From the NCBI GenBank assembly GCA_013339895.1, contig JABACO010000014.1, positions 1,465,046-1,529,045 of the forward strand: DNA of 64,000 bases, in the 5' to 3' direction. Position 1 is the stretch's first letter, and each line of letters opens with the position of its first letter. Below, one piece after another: positions 39,690 through 52,161 of this stretch. The translations under genes were made by a program, and so were the position numbers. This DNA comes from Ephydatia muelleri. Its lineage: Eukaryota; Porifera; Demospongiae; Spongillida; Spongillidae. The notes below the pieces were generated by a model that was not told the DNA's origin, made no database searches, and was given only the letters and a program-made list of their open reading frames with translations.

Positions 39690-40790
39690 ATGTGTGTGTG
39701 ACTAGTAAAGACCATCTAGCTAAATCCTCTGTGTGGGTCTTGTGCCGACTGAGGCTATCTGAGTGATTGTAAGGACAGAAGCTAGGATGCAGTGCTCAGG
39801 AGTAACCTGGATAAAGAAGAAGACGAGGAAGGGTACAATAGCATCATCACATCATGTGAGCCTCTTAACTAACCGTTGGTCTATGGAGGTCCAACTGCCC
39901 CGGTAGTGCTGTGGACACTATCTGCCCCCTGAATAAGAGGCACATTACATTTATCTGCATTAAAAAGAATTAAAGTGCACTCACAGGTGCTCCTAGAGAT
40001 CCTCTCACACCCTTTTGTCCCCTTTCTCCTGCCCTTACCTAAGGAGAGTCAAGCAATAGTTCACATGACAAAGTAGCATAGATCACACGATGAAGGAGCA
40101 AAAACCTCAAACTTTGTGTATGCATCCTGGGAATCTGTTGTCTCTGTCCCCCATAATTTACCTACTCATTATATGTACCCTTCGAGGTCTGCCACAAGAT
40201 TGGCTGGGGATGCCACTTTACTCCCTCTTCTATAATATAGCATGTGGCATGCATTCACTATCTTGTCGAGGGGTGCTGACCAAACAGTGTGTTTTGGGAG
40301 GAGGATTGTGAGCCTTTTTTCATTCCCCTGGGTCCAAGTGGTTGGGGGCATGTATCACGTCCATGGATGGGGACAGTAGTATACCCTGATGGTTGATTGC
40401 AGGGAACATAGCATGAACTACAATGGGAGGTTAGCATAACCCTTCCATGCCTACTGTCAGTCGCTTACATATGGCCAGGAGTGACCTATTGTCTTCTTAT
40501 CTCTTGCAAGTACTTTTACAATTCAGAGAAGTATATGATTATTATATCACACTCAATTACACATTTACACACACACACACACACACACACATTGTACAAG
40601 AAAATGGAGAGTAATGGACAAGGAGGGATGGCAGGATCGAGAAAAAGAGAAAGAGTGTGAATTGATAAAGTGAGGAGCCTGTGTTCATGGTTTAAACCCC
40701 AAAACTGATCAAAGTTCTCAGGTGCATCAGACTCCGAAGGCCCACCATTCTGGTTTGGAGGTGGCCTCCTCCCCCACCCCACCAGTCAAT
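39690..40790. other. no recognised gene; short CA repeat
   Basis: Some short minus-strand segments (40,351-40,169; 40,760-40,690 with 'SDAPENFDQFWGLNHEHR') look weakly coding, without clear splice logic. A (CA)n run lies at 40,567-40,590. Confidence 0.25.
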
Positions 40791-40794
40791 AGTC

Positions 40795-41045
40795 ATTGGG
40801 TGATCAGTCACTGGGTAGTAAAATGACATCGTCAGGGTACATGGACACCCAGTCAAACACATCTCCACCTTCGGGGGATGCATGGAGGCCCCGCCACATA
40901 CACTGTTGACATGCTAGCATGAATAATGAAGTGCTCTACAAGTACATAGCAGCTCACCTGGGGAGGGGACACTGGCCTGAACAGCTGCACTGGAGCAATG
41001 GCTTGGTCCCAGGGGTAATGGGTAGTCCAACTGAGGGGAAAGACC
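40795..41045 (-). CDS. unrecognised exon-like segments
   Basis: Minus strand 41,045-40,963 ('TTHYPWDQAIAPVQLFRPVS') ends at a CAG-GTGAGC donor. After an ACAG acceptor near 40,905, a second open piece reads 'EGGDVFDWVSMYPDDVILLP' and reaches a stop near 40,805. The join keeps frame, which favours a real terminal exon pair. No family was recognised and the upstream side is lost in minisatellites. Confidence 0.3.
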
Positions 41046-41610
41046 AAATGGTGATGTAATGTGTGTGTGCATGTGCATGTGTTGTGTATGTGTGTGTGTG
41101 TGTGTGTACAGGTTAATAATATAGGGGAGAAGTGTATGTGCAGTACAGTACGCATACGTGTACACACTCTACCTATTACTATGTACGGACATACTCATGC
41201 ATGCATAAATAATACTACATACACACATACATACTCCTATACACACATGGACACATACTCCATGCACACATACACACATACTCCTACATACACACATACA
41301 CACATACTCCTACACACACACACATACACATATACTACATGCATACACGTCTTCTACATACTCCTACATACACATACTCCTACATACTCTTGCATACACA
41401 CATACACACATGCACACATACTCCTACATACACTTATACATGTAGGAGGATGTGTATGTGGGAGTGTGTGTGTATGTGTATGTATGTGTATGTAGAAATG
41501 TAGGAGTATTTGTGTATGTAAGAATATGTGTGTATGTAGGAGTATGTGTGTAACATTCACACATGCACACATACTCCTACATACACAAATACCTCCTACA
41601 AACACATGTA
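41045..41610. repeat. ACATACTCCTAC minisatellite in both orientations
   Basis: The block 41,160-41,440 is built of 'CACATACTCCTACATACA' type units. From about 41,441 to 41,555 the reverse complement ('GTAGGAGTATGTGTG') dominates, and the first orientation returns after 41,556. The result is an inverted array able to form a large fold-back. Confidence 0.8.
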
Positions 41611-41892
41611 TTCATGTACATGCACAGCGATGTATTGCAAAAACAACACCCACCCTAACACCCGCTTTGCATGTCAAACCATGTTCTAAAGTAAGACAGG
41701 TATGGACATGACATCTTACCGTTCAGAAGATATAGTGCATCAAAAATGCAATTATTTTACAATGTTTCATAGAACTTTTATTTTATATGCGTCGTGTGTT
41801 ATGTGTGCTGGTTGACCTCCACATGCAGGGTCAGTAGGAGTGGGCAATTTTTAAGCAAACTGGCGGGGCCACACTTATGTGTATGTGTCCCA

Positions 41893-41998
41893 TTTAAGTG
41901 AACAGGTCCCATAAGTGAACAGGTCCCATAAGTGAACAGATCCCATAAGTGAACATATCCCATAAGTGAACAGATCCCATAAGTGAACAGATCCCATA
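41893..41998 (+). repeat. 17-bp tandem repeat, about six units
   Basis: Units of 'ATAAGTGAACAGGTCCC' with few substitutions, period 17. The period is not a multiple of three, so coding use is unlikely. Confidence 0.92.
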
Positions 41999-42229
41999 TT
42001 AAATGAATATAAAAATGGTCCCACCTACCCCCCTCACAGTTGTTCATATACATGTGTGTTTATGAGGAAGGAAGGGTGTGTACCTGTTCCCCAGAACTTT
42101 ATGGTGTTATTCAAACCAGGGAGGAGGGCACACATGTGATGATAGGAGGGTGAGGATGGGGGTGAGAAAATAGGATGATCATATTCTGCTGCTATATTTT
42201 GTGAACAGCGGACAAAAATAACATACAAC

Positions 42230-42585
42230 AATGATGCACACACACACTTGCACACACACGCACATGCACACACACATGTACACACATACACACAACACAC
42301 ACATGCACACACATGCACACACACACATGTACACACACACATGCACACACACATGCACACACACACATGCACACATGCACACACACACATGCACACATGC
42401 ACACACACATGCACACACACACATGCACACATGCACACACACATGCACACATGCACACACACATGCACACACACACAAGCACACACACACAAGCACACAC
42501 ACACAAGCACACACACATGCACACACACATGCACTCACACACACACATGCACACATATGCACACACACATGCACACACAAAAGTA
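42230..42585 (+). repeat. CA-rich higher-order repeat (ACACACATGC units)
   Basis: About 355 bp of CA repeat punctuated by ATGC and AAGC every 8-14 bp. Several overlapping long open frames here are due to repeat composition only. Confidence 0.93.
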
Positions 42586-42599
42586 ACAATAATACTATG

Positions 42600-43934
42600 G
42601 AAACCATTTTTTGGGAGGGTTTAAACCATTGCTGAGCATGTGTAAATGGTTAGGAGTGAGGGTTGTGGTATGTGTGCACAGTGAGGGCAACCTCCCCCTC
42701 TGCTCCCACCCTCCTCTGTCATCCCCTCCCCTCACACACCATCCTATTCTATTTATTCTATGCATGCATCTTTTGCGACCAATAGTGGTTTTTACTGGGG
42801 TGGGGTTGGCGCAGGGGTAGGGATGGAGTGGGGTGGAGGAGAGGAGACAGTAAAATGTGTAAACACCGGGGTTCCAGTATTAGCATTGATCGATACGCAC
42901 AACAAACACACATGTGAGGAGTCCTATATGGATGTGACTAAAGCAGGGTACATATTCAAACATCACTTGAAATGTAGGTAGAATTTCAAATTTAGTTTAA
43001 TCAAAATAGTATTATTGGATTCTGAGGTCTGCTGGTTTAGATGTAGTGATATATGTTTTGTGCCTGCTTTAGGCACTTCTTTGACCATTGCATCGTATTG
43101 TGTCAATTGCTATAATTCACATAGAGATTCAGTGTATAAATAGATAGATGTGACCGCGCGGAGCACGGAAGCTTTTCAGTACACTAACTCACGAAAAGCT
43201 CGTGTTTTCATACAGTTTCAGAGAAAATATGTGCTTCCGACAGCACTATTAAATATACATGTCTTCAAACTGGATCACCTCGATCCTGTGGGCGTGTCCA
43301 TCGCGTTGACCGTGACTACCTTCGGTGTAATTGTTATAATATTAGTTACGGTATGCTAATGAATAACAATTTTTGTATCGGATCGTTACTCCTATACCAT
43401 GCACGCTTCCCTCCCAATGATACACTTCTCCATATTGGGTGCGTCATCTGTTGTGCACGCCACTGTCATCACAGCTTCCACTAGTACACCACAATACAAC
43501 ATTACACATATGTCTCTATTACATAATCAAAACTACATGTTCTTACTCCAACATCTAAGTGCTTCATCTGTTGCAGCATCACTTGTCATGGACTGGACCT
43601 GTAGACACCTCACAATCTGTCCATAAAACTATTACACAAATCAAAAACTACTGAGTCTGAGCGGGGGACTGAAATAAAACCTGTATTTGGGATAGATGAG
43701 TCCACATCTCTCACCAGGAAAAACCCCGGTGGCAAACCCTCTATCAGGGGAAATCCAATCTTTTGGGGAAAACCGCTAACTAGCACCGCTCAGCTCAATA
43801 CATAACAAAATAAATCAGAACATGTTCATCTCTTCTTTTTGTTTTCTGCCACCAATTCCAATGCCCAGCTGTGAGACCTGATCTCTTCCCAGGTGATATG
43901 ATACACCTTAGTACCTGCGCTTTGCAGAGGATAT

Positions 43935-43976
<42 letters not shown>

Positions 43977-44474
43977 ACAGCAGCCGTGCACACGCAACAG
44001 ACGCCTAGATTGTCTTAAACTCTGAAGCTTCCACTCTATATACCCCCCTACACGTGGCATATGCGTACGCATCCTTAACACCAATCAACAACACTGCACA
44101 TGATGCATCTCTGTCAACGCCAATCAACAACACTGCACCTGATGCATCTACCAATTAACACTCCAATCAACCCACTCTGTACCATTGCTCGATGCACTTT
44201 GCTATATTCATACAGGAGCTTATTTTCTGTCTAATTCGTTCCTCAAACGACAGAAAAGTATATCGGTATGCTAATGAATATCAAATGACTTGCCGATTTC
44301 ACTTTTACAGTCATCAAGTTGATATATACATATACGGTACAAGTGCAAAGCACTTACATTTCGTCACTCGTAATTCGTTCGAGCTAGTATTATGACATTA
44401 AGTGCCTTTCATTCGTTTAGGCCGTCACTCACTAGACATCCGAGTGATAAAGAGTGAACTTCGCTCTTTTGTTT
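42600..44474. other. no recognised gene; G41 tract and flanking direct repeat
   Basis: A run of 41 G lies at 43935-43975. The 17-bp word CGGTATGCTAATGAATA occurs at 43349-43365 and again at 44264-44280. A short open segment at 42,900-42,980 may be coding but is unsupported. Unit-2-like duplicated sequence resumes at about 44,475. Confidence 0.4.
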
Positions 44475-44621
44475 TTGCAGTGTAACCAGTGCACCATACC
44501 GCTATATGGCACACAATGCACACAAGGTGTGGTACCAAACTGCATCACATGCATGCATAGTTGCGCATGCGTGCATGCAAATCCTTATTGTATAATTGAC
44601 CACTTCCGACTTCAAACTCAA

Positions 44622-45790
44622 ACCAGCACCTTTGTGAAACAGCTCTGAAATTACATTTCAAATTGACCCTTGCATCGAACAGTCTACTAGTGACCTTTGG
44701 CAAGGGCACCTATTCCAAGAGGCTTCTGATTCTTGCCGTCAGAAAATCCTTACCTTATGTGAACAAATGGGGTAGGTAGACTGAAGTTGCAAATGACTCT
44801 GTTATGGGATTCATTGTGCATGCACATTTTAGGGAGGTTACAAAATACAGTATAAAACATCAGCATCACTTTGAATGTATTTGTTTTGAATGTTTAAATG
44901 CATGTATGTCTTTTTTTAATAATCCTACATGCACGTTTTATTATATTATTTATCTTATTAAAACAACCTCCGAATGTACTAATCCAGGCTTGAAGTGTCT
45001 GCATTTCATTCCAGATATAACTTCAATCCGATTAGTCTAATAGTGTGTGAGTAATGTTTTAAACCAAGAAGAAGAATAGTATTTCTGATGGCCATTTAGT
45101 GATCATGGCTTTGTTTATACCTATATATACTATACTTACGTTCATGCATCAGTCAAGGATTTAAGAAAGCCAAACAAGGAAGAGGTGAGCACACATTCAC
45201 TTCTTCAGAATCTTCTTACATACGTGAACACAAACCTGTTTTTCTCAGAACAAATCTTCCTCCCCTGCATTTATCATGTGAAAACACTTGCCAAAAAGGT
45301 ATTAGTGCCTGTCTACATTTTTGAAACAACAGGGTCCTCCAAAAGATTTGGACATCTGTGGTTCATGCCTTCAACTCTATAGTGACGTCAGAAGTGGGAA
45401 TACTTCTAGATAAAAGAACTGCTGCTGACCTTACATGATGTCATTATGGGAGAAAAAAATGGAAAAATGGACTTGCTGAGAAGTAGCTGACATTGAAGCG
45501 TGCAAGGTATATTTTGCAAGCTATTATAAAGGTAAATTAATGCAGGTGTGGAGATTAATTCCAACGATTCAGCTCATTGGATGCAAGCATTATCTGTTAC
45601 CCCTCGGCTCCAGAAAATAGTATAGTGCTCTATTTGGAACATATCACACTATGCATGCACATTGTGGGCCCGACTGTGCTGATACGCGCCCCAAAACCGG
45701 CTCTGATCTTATACAGGTGCTTCTTAATGAACTAAAGTGCTTGAGTTGACCGACACACCATTTGATATTTCGTATCACTGTATATTATAA
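44622..45790 (+). pseudogene. relic of UNC13-type gene exons 18-22, unit 3
   Basis: Starts with the exon 18 match at 44,622 (10,206 in the intact gene). It continues through decayed exons 19 (near 45,155-45,184), 20 (45,205-45,278) and 21 (45,334-45,510) to the first about 60 bp of exon 22 (45,717-45,775). Exons carry frameshifts and internal deletions. The relic ends at the same junction as in units 2 and 4. Confidence 0.82.
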
Positions 45791-46258
45791 AGGTAATTAC
45801 TCTTTTAATGCTACATCATCCAATCAGCAGAACACAGAACATGCAATGCGAGACACCAGTGTATTCATGAACACTAATTGATGCGGCAGTATTTATGCAA
45901 GCATGCGATTGGAGCATGCTTTTTCCTCAACCTGAACGATGTAACTGAGGCATGCCTGCTAATATTTAGACACGAAAAATATTCCTCATTGAACTAGCAA
46001 ATTATCCGCAAAGAAAAACGTTCAGCAGCGTATTATAAAGGTAATTACTTTTTTAATGCTACATCGACCAATCAGCAGAACACGACGCTTAACGATGCTA
46101 ATACACTATACGTGTACACCAGTACTGAAAACATTACACATGTAGATGTATACGTCATTGCACTTCCCTCCCTCATTTCAATGTGTTCTGTCTAATATGT
46201 TTTTAACAAACAGTGCATTAATTTTTGCACAATATACCGGAGTGCGAGCTACATGTTT

Positions 46259-47278
46259 TTAATTAGCTGCATTTATGGTGCCGTAGATGACGTCACAACA
46301 GCGCTGTGCTGGGAAGGGAGAAGTACTGCAGTAGTACGCGTAAACTGGATAACTCCTCTGGTACGAGGAGTACTGGTGAGTGGCCTGGAACGGACCCAGG
46401 GTTGCCGTCTTTTGAGAACTGTAGGTGCCATCCCCCCAACTCACGTACCATCTGCCGGAGCAAAAATGTAAAGGAAGGAAGTAGATTAACGCAGTGAACA
46501 GTTTATAGCCTGTTGAGATAATACTACATCATAACAGTGCGCCTTTTAGCTTACAGGAAGCCTCCAGCTGGCTGGGCAGTACACGTGCCCCAGTCGACAA
46601 TGATGGCGACGTCGCCACGGTAACCGGTATCACTCGTGATCAAGGAACCGGTAATACCTCCCTGCGGCACGATCTTAGGGCAGCATCCTTTTTGTCCACC
46701 TGCATGACAGTTGTTACACATTTAATATACACAGGCGTGATTTCAATACTAGCTAGGTTCTTTTTTTTTTTTTGGGGGGGGGGGGGGGGGGGGAGATAAT
46801 TTCATGCATATACATGTAGTTGTAGACCTTTTTCATCGGGTGTCTTAATAATTGGATTCATGAACAAAGTGACTGCCATCTTATTGCATCGGTAAGTATG
46901 GCAATATCGGACCTGTAGTTTTCAACGCGTATTGAAACAAATATTCTTAACATGGAAGAACCACTTTTCTGACAGTCTGTTATTTCAATTAGCATCGCAT
47001 CGCTCGCTAACGTTCTCAACGCAGTTACCTAATAGTGTATCTCAAGTTCCCTAAAGGATGGCAGAACATTTACATATACACATGTAGTCTAGTAGCATTC
47101 CGCGTGCATGGTTTTCTGCAGTATCGGCATTATCGTACGTACCAGGTGATATGATGCTCAACAGTTCTTCATAGGCCTTCTGCGCCCCTTGGTAGTCGCA
47201 AGAGTCGGCGCGAGTCCCGCTCAGCAAGGCACACGTACATGTAATAGCGAGAGTTAACACGGCAGTGAGTGTTGTCAT
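46259..47278 (-). CDS. secreted PKD-like Cys-patterned protein, copy E (alpha)
   Basis: Exons 47278-47143, 46699-46555 and 46451-46259 on minus, phases 1 and 2, 157 residues. The protein is almost the same as copies A and C (Ser replaces Arg in the exon 2 'ITRD' motif). All seven Cys and 'SWGDGTYSSQK' are kept. Intron 1 contains a T/G tract (G20 at 46774-46793) at the place where copy A has one. Head to head with copy F across 2.8 kb that includes a MITE. Confidence 0.86.
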
Positions 47279-47343
47279 GTTTCAACTGCTGAGAGACAAG
47301 TTTGCTTAAAAGCTACAATGACAAGCTCAGTGGTGTATGCTTG

Positions 47344-47351
47344 TTATATAT
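47344..47351 (-). promoter_or_regulatory. TATA box of copy E
   Basis: TATATAAC on minus, 66 bp before the start codon, matching copies A and C. Confidence 0.55.
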
Positions 47352-47597
47352 ACTATATAGTTGGAGGTTCCGAAGACCTATACAATCATGTACATGGCGT
47401 ATTGTTATTTATTTGTTTGGACTGTCAGCCATCATATCAATGAACGCTTGTACGGTACTGGAATTTGGAGGAAACCCTCATATCCATTTTTATTGTCTAG
47501 TCTGGCGCTTTGAGGTGCACTATCAACTGAAGTCTTACAGAAGCGCGTGCGTGGCATCTCGTCTTGCTACAATGCTAGCAAAATTTAACATTTAACA

Positions 47598-48383
47598 CAG
47601 TGGCGTAGCAAGGTCTCCTGGCGCCCGGGGCGAGCTACTTGTTGGCGCCCCACCCATAAACTCAAGTCAAACGTATTTCACAAATAAATATTAGAAATAA
47701 CATGCAAATGATACGAAATGCAGGATTGTAAATTTAATACTGAACCAAAGCAACAGAAAACTTAGAAAAGTTTTAAACTTTAAAATCATTAACCAAAATT
47801 TATTTTTAAAAACTCATTTTTATTATCATAGTCTAAGGGCATGGACAACAAAGTTTTTTAAGCGAGACTAGCGGGTTAATAGAGGAGTTGCATGTGACGT
47901 CGCGCGCGTCTTACATCACTAAGTATGTTACTATAAATATGCGCTGCGTGGGTACGAGATAAACAATAACCGGACGGGAACAATAGAAGGCGGCAGCATT
48001 CGCTCACGTGGTACATATTTATAGCGTGCCGTATACATAAATAGCAGCATACATATGATGTAACTAAACAATGCAAGGCGCGCGTGACGTCAATGCAACT
48101 CCTCTATTAACTTATTTTCTGTTTACCTGCCTCTTCGATCTATTTCAGGCCAAGAGACACCGATCCAAACGATAGTCGTCCTATGATCGCTATATAATTT
48201 TTCCTTGAGTGACAACCGGTACCGTACGATTATCAAAGAAATTATGCTGAGCCTGACCTTAGACCTACTTTTAAAATTTTTGTTTGACCTATAAAAAAAA
48301 ATTTTTCCCCACGATTTTAGCGCCCCTCTCAACTCGGCGCCCGGGGCGACCGCCCCCCTTGCCCCCCCCTTGCTACGCCACTG
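47598..48383. mobile_element. hAT-type MITE with 8-bp target duplication
   Basis: Ends CAGTGGCGTAGCAAGG and its inverse CCTTGCTACGCCACTG are perfect 16-bp terminal repeats. ATTTAACA flanks both sides (47590-47597 and 48384-48391). The homologous positions in pairs A/B (near 13,920) and C/D (near 27,380) have the uninterrupted sequence, so the insertion is younger than the duplication. CAG ends plus an 8-bp duplication indicate the hAT superfamily. There is no transposase, so it is non-autonomous. A second small element is nested inside. Confidence 0.9.
47876..48110. mobile_element. 235-bp MITE with TTAA ends, nested in the hAT MITE
   Basis: Arms of about 33 bp starting TTAATAGAGGAGTTGCA and its inverse TGCAACTCCTCTATTAA, with a few mismatches, bound the segment. 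TTAA at both ends suggests a piggyBac-like target, although the palindromic ends make the exact border ambiguous. Confidence 0.7.
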
Positions 48384-48391
48384 ATTTAACA

Positions 48392-49328
48392 TTTTTACTG
48401 TATAAATAAAATACATGTATACATGTACAACGTTATCATCAAATAGACACGTTTGTATTGTACCCTATACATACGCGTCCTACCACACGTCAATCGAGCT
48501 GAGCTGCACATGCAGTGATTACCATTTAATTTCTTATACAGCAGGCTGCATGCTGCTTGTTCCGTCCAGCTACTGACATGCACTGTGGGAGGCAAAGTTG
48601 GTGACTCTAGATGGGTCACATCAAGAGCACTGCCAAGGACCTACTCCGGGGAGACAGCGGATATGAAAGAGATGCTGGTGGTTGATAGCAGCTGAATCTA
48701 AACACCACCAAATTAAAATCTAATCCACTCGCGTGCATGGCTATTTTGCCATACCAGAGATCTCTGGCCATACAGTCCACAGGCGCTGTTTACTTTAAAA
48801 AATAAACAAAAAGAATCGTACCTCGATGCGATTGTTAATTGTTTTAATTTAAGTGTATGCTTTGCACGATATTCTACAAAGCTGCAAAGGAACTTGTTGG
48901 TATAGTCCGTTTGCAGAATAATAGGCCTGCATGTGTGCACCTATAAATCTCCTACCGTAAGGCACCAAGTCGGTCTGAGTTATAGGGAAAGTTAGCTTTC
49001 GAGCTCAATGTTTGCACACGCCTTACTTTTAATCGCATTAATAGAATATGTTTGTATGCATGCATGGAACCTTGCCTTTTTTTTCTTATCCGACATGGAG
49101 AAATGGCCCAGGGAGTTTGTCTGAAAATATTCCTTGCACAACCCGGCTGCCATATCACGACCATGCCTTGTACGGTACATGTGCAGCATTGATTGATTGC
49201 GCATGCATTTGGCACCAGCGCTTATGGCATATATAGGTCGCTGTACTCGTGCAAACGAGAAGTGAGCATGATATGCAAAAGTATCAGCCCCTCGCAAAAA
49301 GTTGTGTTATTGTGTGTAGGTGTGTGCG

Positions 49329-49363
<35 letters not shown>

Positions 49364-49410
49364 GTGTGTGTAGGTGTGGGCATGTGTTTATGTGTGTGTA
49401 TGTGTGTGTA

Positions 49411-49441
<31 letters not shown>

Positions 49442-50015
49442 ATGTGTGTGTCTTGTGAAATACAAAGGCATATTAGAGGAGGTTTCTTTTTTTCATGGTT
49501 TCTTTTTTTCATACGGCGCCTCTCTACTGATCCTGCATGGATTTTGGGATGTGTATAATGGATCGTTGCAGCGAAAAAGGATGTTGTTTTTCACGATTCA
49601 AATCTTTAGGATCTCCTATAGAAGTGTCACATGACCTCAACCGATACACCTACGCACCGAGAATCGAACTGCATGGTGAGACACACCGGCTTCATGCACA
49701 AATATAGAGACTTTTAGACGTTTCGTCTCTGGGATATACATGAGAAAGGCCATAGATATCGACCTAGCTGGCAGCGCCCCAAAAATCAATCAGGGTGCCG
49801 CCTATATCATCGCGCAACACCCACAAACGCCATGCACGGTATTATTGTATGACTCTGACATGATTACGCTCTGATGTCATGTGTTGATGAGAAACGCCTC
49901 ACTCTTGCGGGCTCAGTATTGCTTCACCTGCATGGTATCCGGTGCACATCCATGCATGCTCACAGCTCCATGTTGGTGCTGGACTTCCTTAATCTAATTG
50001 CCCGCAAAGAGGAAT
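48392..50015. other. rest of the shared E/F intergenic region
   Basis: Continues the A/B-type spacer, with a shorter, more interrupted GT array at 49,315-49,452. A deletion relative to A/B follows the array (near 49,680). No genes. Confidence 0.65.
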
Positions 50016-50019
50016 GGTG

Positions 50020-50028
50020 TATATAAAA
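50020..50028 (+). promoter_or_regulatory. TATA box of copy F
   Basis: TATATAAAA 74 bp before the start codon. Confidence 0.65.
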
Positions 50029-50093
50029 CCGCCGTACTGATACATATATATATAACGATCTGAGTGGAGCTATTGCACATTCAACAGATGACG

Positions 50094-50758
50094 ATGAATA
50101 TGAAGCTGCTAACAGTTTCTCTCGCGATCGCTTTTGTGACCTCGTCATATGCTGAACCCACGTGCGACTATCGGGCGGCAATGTACGGTTTTCAAGAGAT
50201 GAGGAATCTTACCAATCTAGGTATGCGTTAAGCGCCATGCTGGGGCAGCCAGCGTACACCCAGCGCCAATTCCCCACCCGCTCCATTCCCGTGATTCGTA
50301 TTTCTAATCGCTATCCCATTTTGTTGCAGCCTGGGCATCGGGTTGCTGCCCCGTCATTGTCAGTCCTAGCCCCACTGGTTCCGTTATCGAAGGGTATTCT
50401 GGTTACAGGGGCAATGCAGCTGTCATTGTTGACTACGGAACCTGTACGGCACAGCCGGATGGGGGTCTTCTGTAAGTTTTAGTGCAACAAACGAACCATG
50501 CATTCATATATAACATTCCCGCATTCAATTTTGTCCCCGCATGCTATATATATATGATATTGCAGGTGGTACGTGAGTTGGGGAGATGGTTCTTTCGACT
50601 ACCAGAGGACGACAGCGCTCGGTCCATTCCAAGTCGCCCACCAGTACGCCCGGACTCCTGCCACCTACTCCGTGTTCGCGTACTACTGCAGCACGCCACC
50701 GCCCCCTTATGAGCCTTGCTGCGATGTACTGTACCGAAGCATTTATGTTAATTACTGA
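50094..50758 (+). CDS. secreted PKD-like Cys-patterned protein, copy F (beta)
   Basis: Exons 50094-50220, 50330-50471 and 50566-50758, phases 1 and 2, 153 residues. An in-frame ATG at 50,088 could add two residues. The protein matches copies B and D except for single residues (Ala for Thr in 'RTTALGPF'). Its introns differ from B and D at several sites, unlike the near-identity between B and D. The seven Cys and PKD-like motif are intact. Confidence 0.87.
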
Positions 50759-51224
50759 GGTACTGAGACCTTTTGTGCTGTCGAGTGTATCCAGCCATTC
50801 AACTGTACAGTACATATCTTAGCATGGATGCAGGATATATGAATTGAACAGTTATACGTACACTGTACGTACAGTATCCTAAGTAGCCCAAATAGCGCGG
50901 TATAATTTGAGGATCCTATAGCATTTGGTCCACATACCATTTATGCCGATGCATATGACGTCAAAGCAATGTTCTGAGTGGATCATATGTTAAATCCACA
51001 TGATATTGATATTTGCAATAACTAGTTGCGGGCAGTACTGACTCTAATTATTTTCATGCATCAGTGGAGTTTTCACCAAAACGTATTCCTTCTCGCTCTG
51101 CGCATGAATAAATGTAATGTCCTCACATCTTTTTATAGTAACACCAAACTGCACCACATGCATAGTTGCGCATGCGTGCAAATCTATAATTGTATAATTA
51201 CGAACTGCGACCACTTCCGACTTT

Positions 51225-51960
51225 TAATTCAAACCAGCACCTTTGCGAAACAGTTCTGAAATTACATTTCAAATTGACCCTTGCATCGAACAGTCCACTA
51301 ATGACCTTTGGCAAGGGCACCTATTCCAAGAGGCTTCTGATTCATGCGATCATCAGAAAAAGAAAATCCTTACCTTACGTGAACAAATGGGATCAGGTAG
51401 ACTGAAGTTGTAAATGACTCTATTATTGGATTCATTGTGCATGTACATTAGGGAGGTCATAAAATACAATGTAATGCATCAGCATCACTTTACATATATT
51501 TGGTTTGAATTTTAAGATGCATGCATATATGTCTGTTTTTAATCCTACACGTTTTTTTTTATTATTATTTATCTTAAAACACCCTCCGAATGTACTAGTC
51601 CAAGCTTGAAGTGTCTGCATTCCAGATATTACTTCAATCTGATTCGTTTATTTTTTAAGAAGTGTGTCAGTGATGTTTTTCAAACCTAGAGGAAGAGTAT
51701 AGTATTTCTGAAGGCCATTTTGTGATCACGGCTTTGTTTACCAATAGTTTGAGGCTACTATACTTACATTCATCAAGAATTTGAGAAAGCCAAACACTGA
51801 AGAGGTGAGCACACTCTATGTGCACACTCACCTCTTCAGAATCTTCTTATACAACGTGAACACAAACCGGCTCTGATCTTGTACAGGTGCTTCTTAATGA
51901 ACTAAAGTGCTTGAGTTGACCGACACACCATTTGATATTTCGTATCACTGTATATTATAA
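51225..51960 (+). pseudogene. relic of UNC13-type gene exons, unit 4
   Basis: Decayed exon 18 end (51,225-51,395), its following intron, and exon 19 (51,748-51,804, coding 'ILTFIKNLRKPNTEE'). There is then a jump from an exon 20 fragment to the exon 22 start near 51,890. Exon 21 is missing here, so this relic has an extra deletion compared with unit 3. Confidence 0.8.
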
Positions 51961-52161
51961 AGGTAATTACTCTTTTAATGCTACATCGACCAATCAGCAG
52001 AACACGACGCTTAACGATGCTAGTACACTATACGTGTACACCATGCAGTACTGAAAGCATTATACATGTATACGTCATTGCACTTCCCTCCCTCATTTCA
52101 TGTCTAATATGATTTTAATAAACAGTGCAATAATGTTTGTACAATACGAACTTCATAGTTT

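Noticed and set aside
41160-42585. CRISPR-like regular repeats
   Set aside because: Units are simple CA- or TAC-based microsatellite derivatives without unique spacers, in an animal genome.
47876-48416. Minus-strand open frames near 48.0-48.4 kb
   Set aside because: They lie inside MITE sequence and cross its ends. No coding signal.
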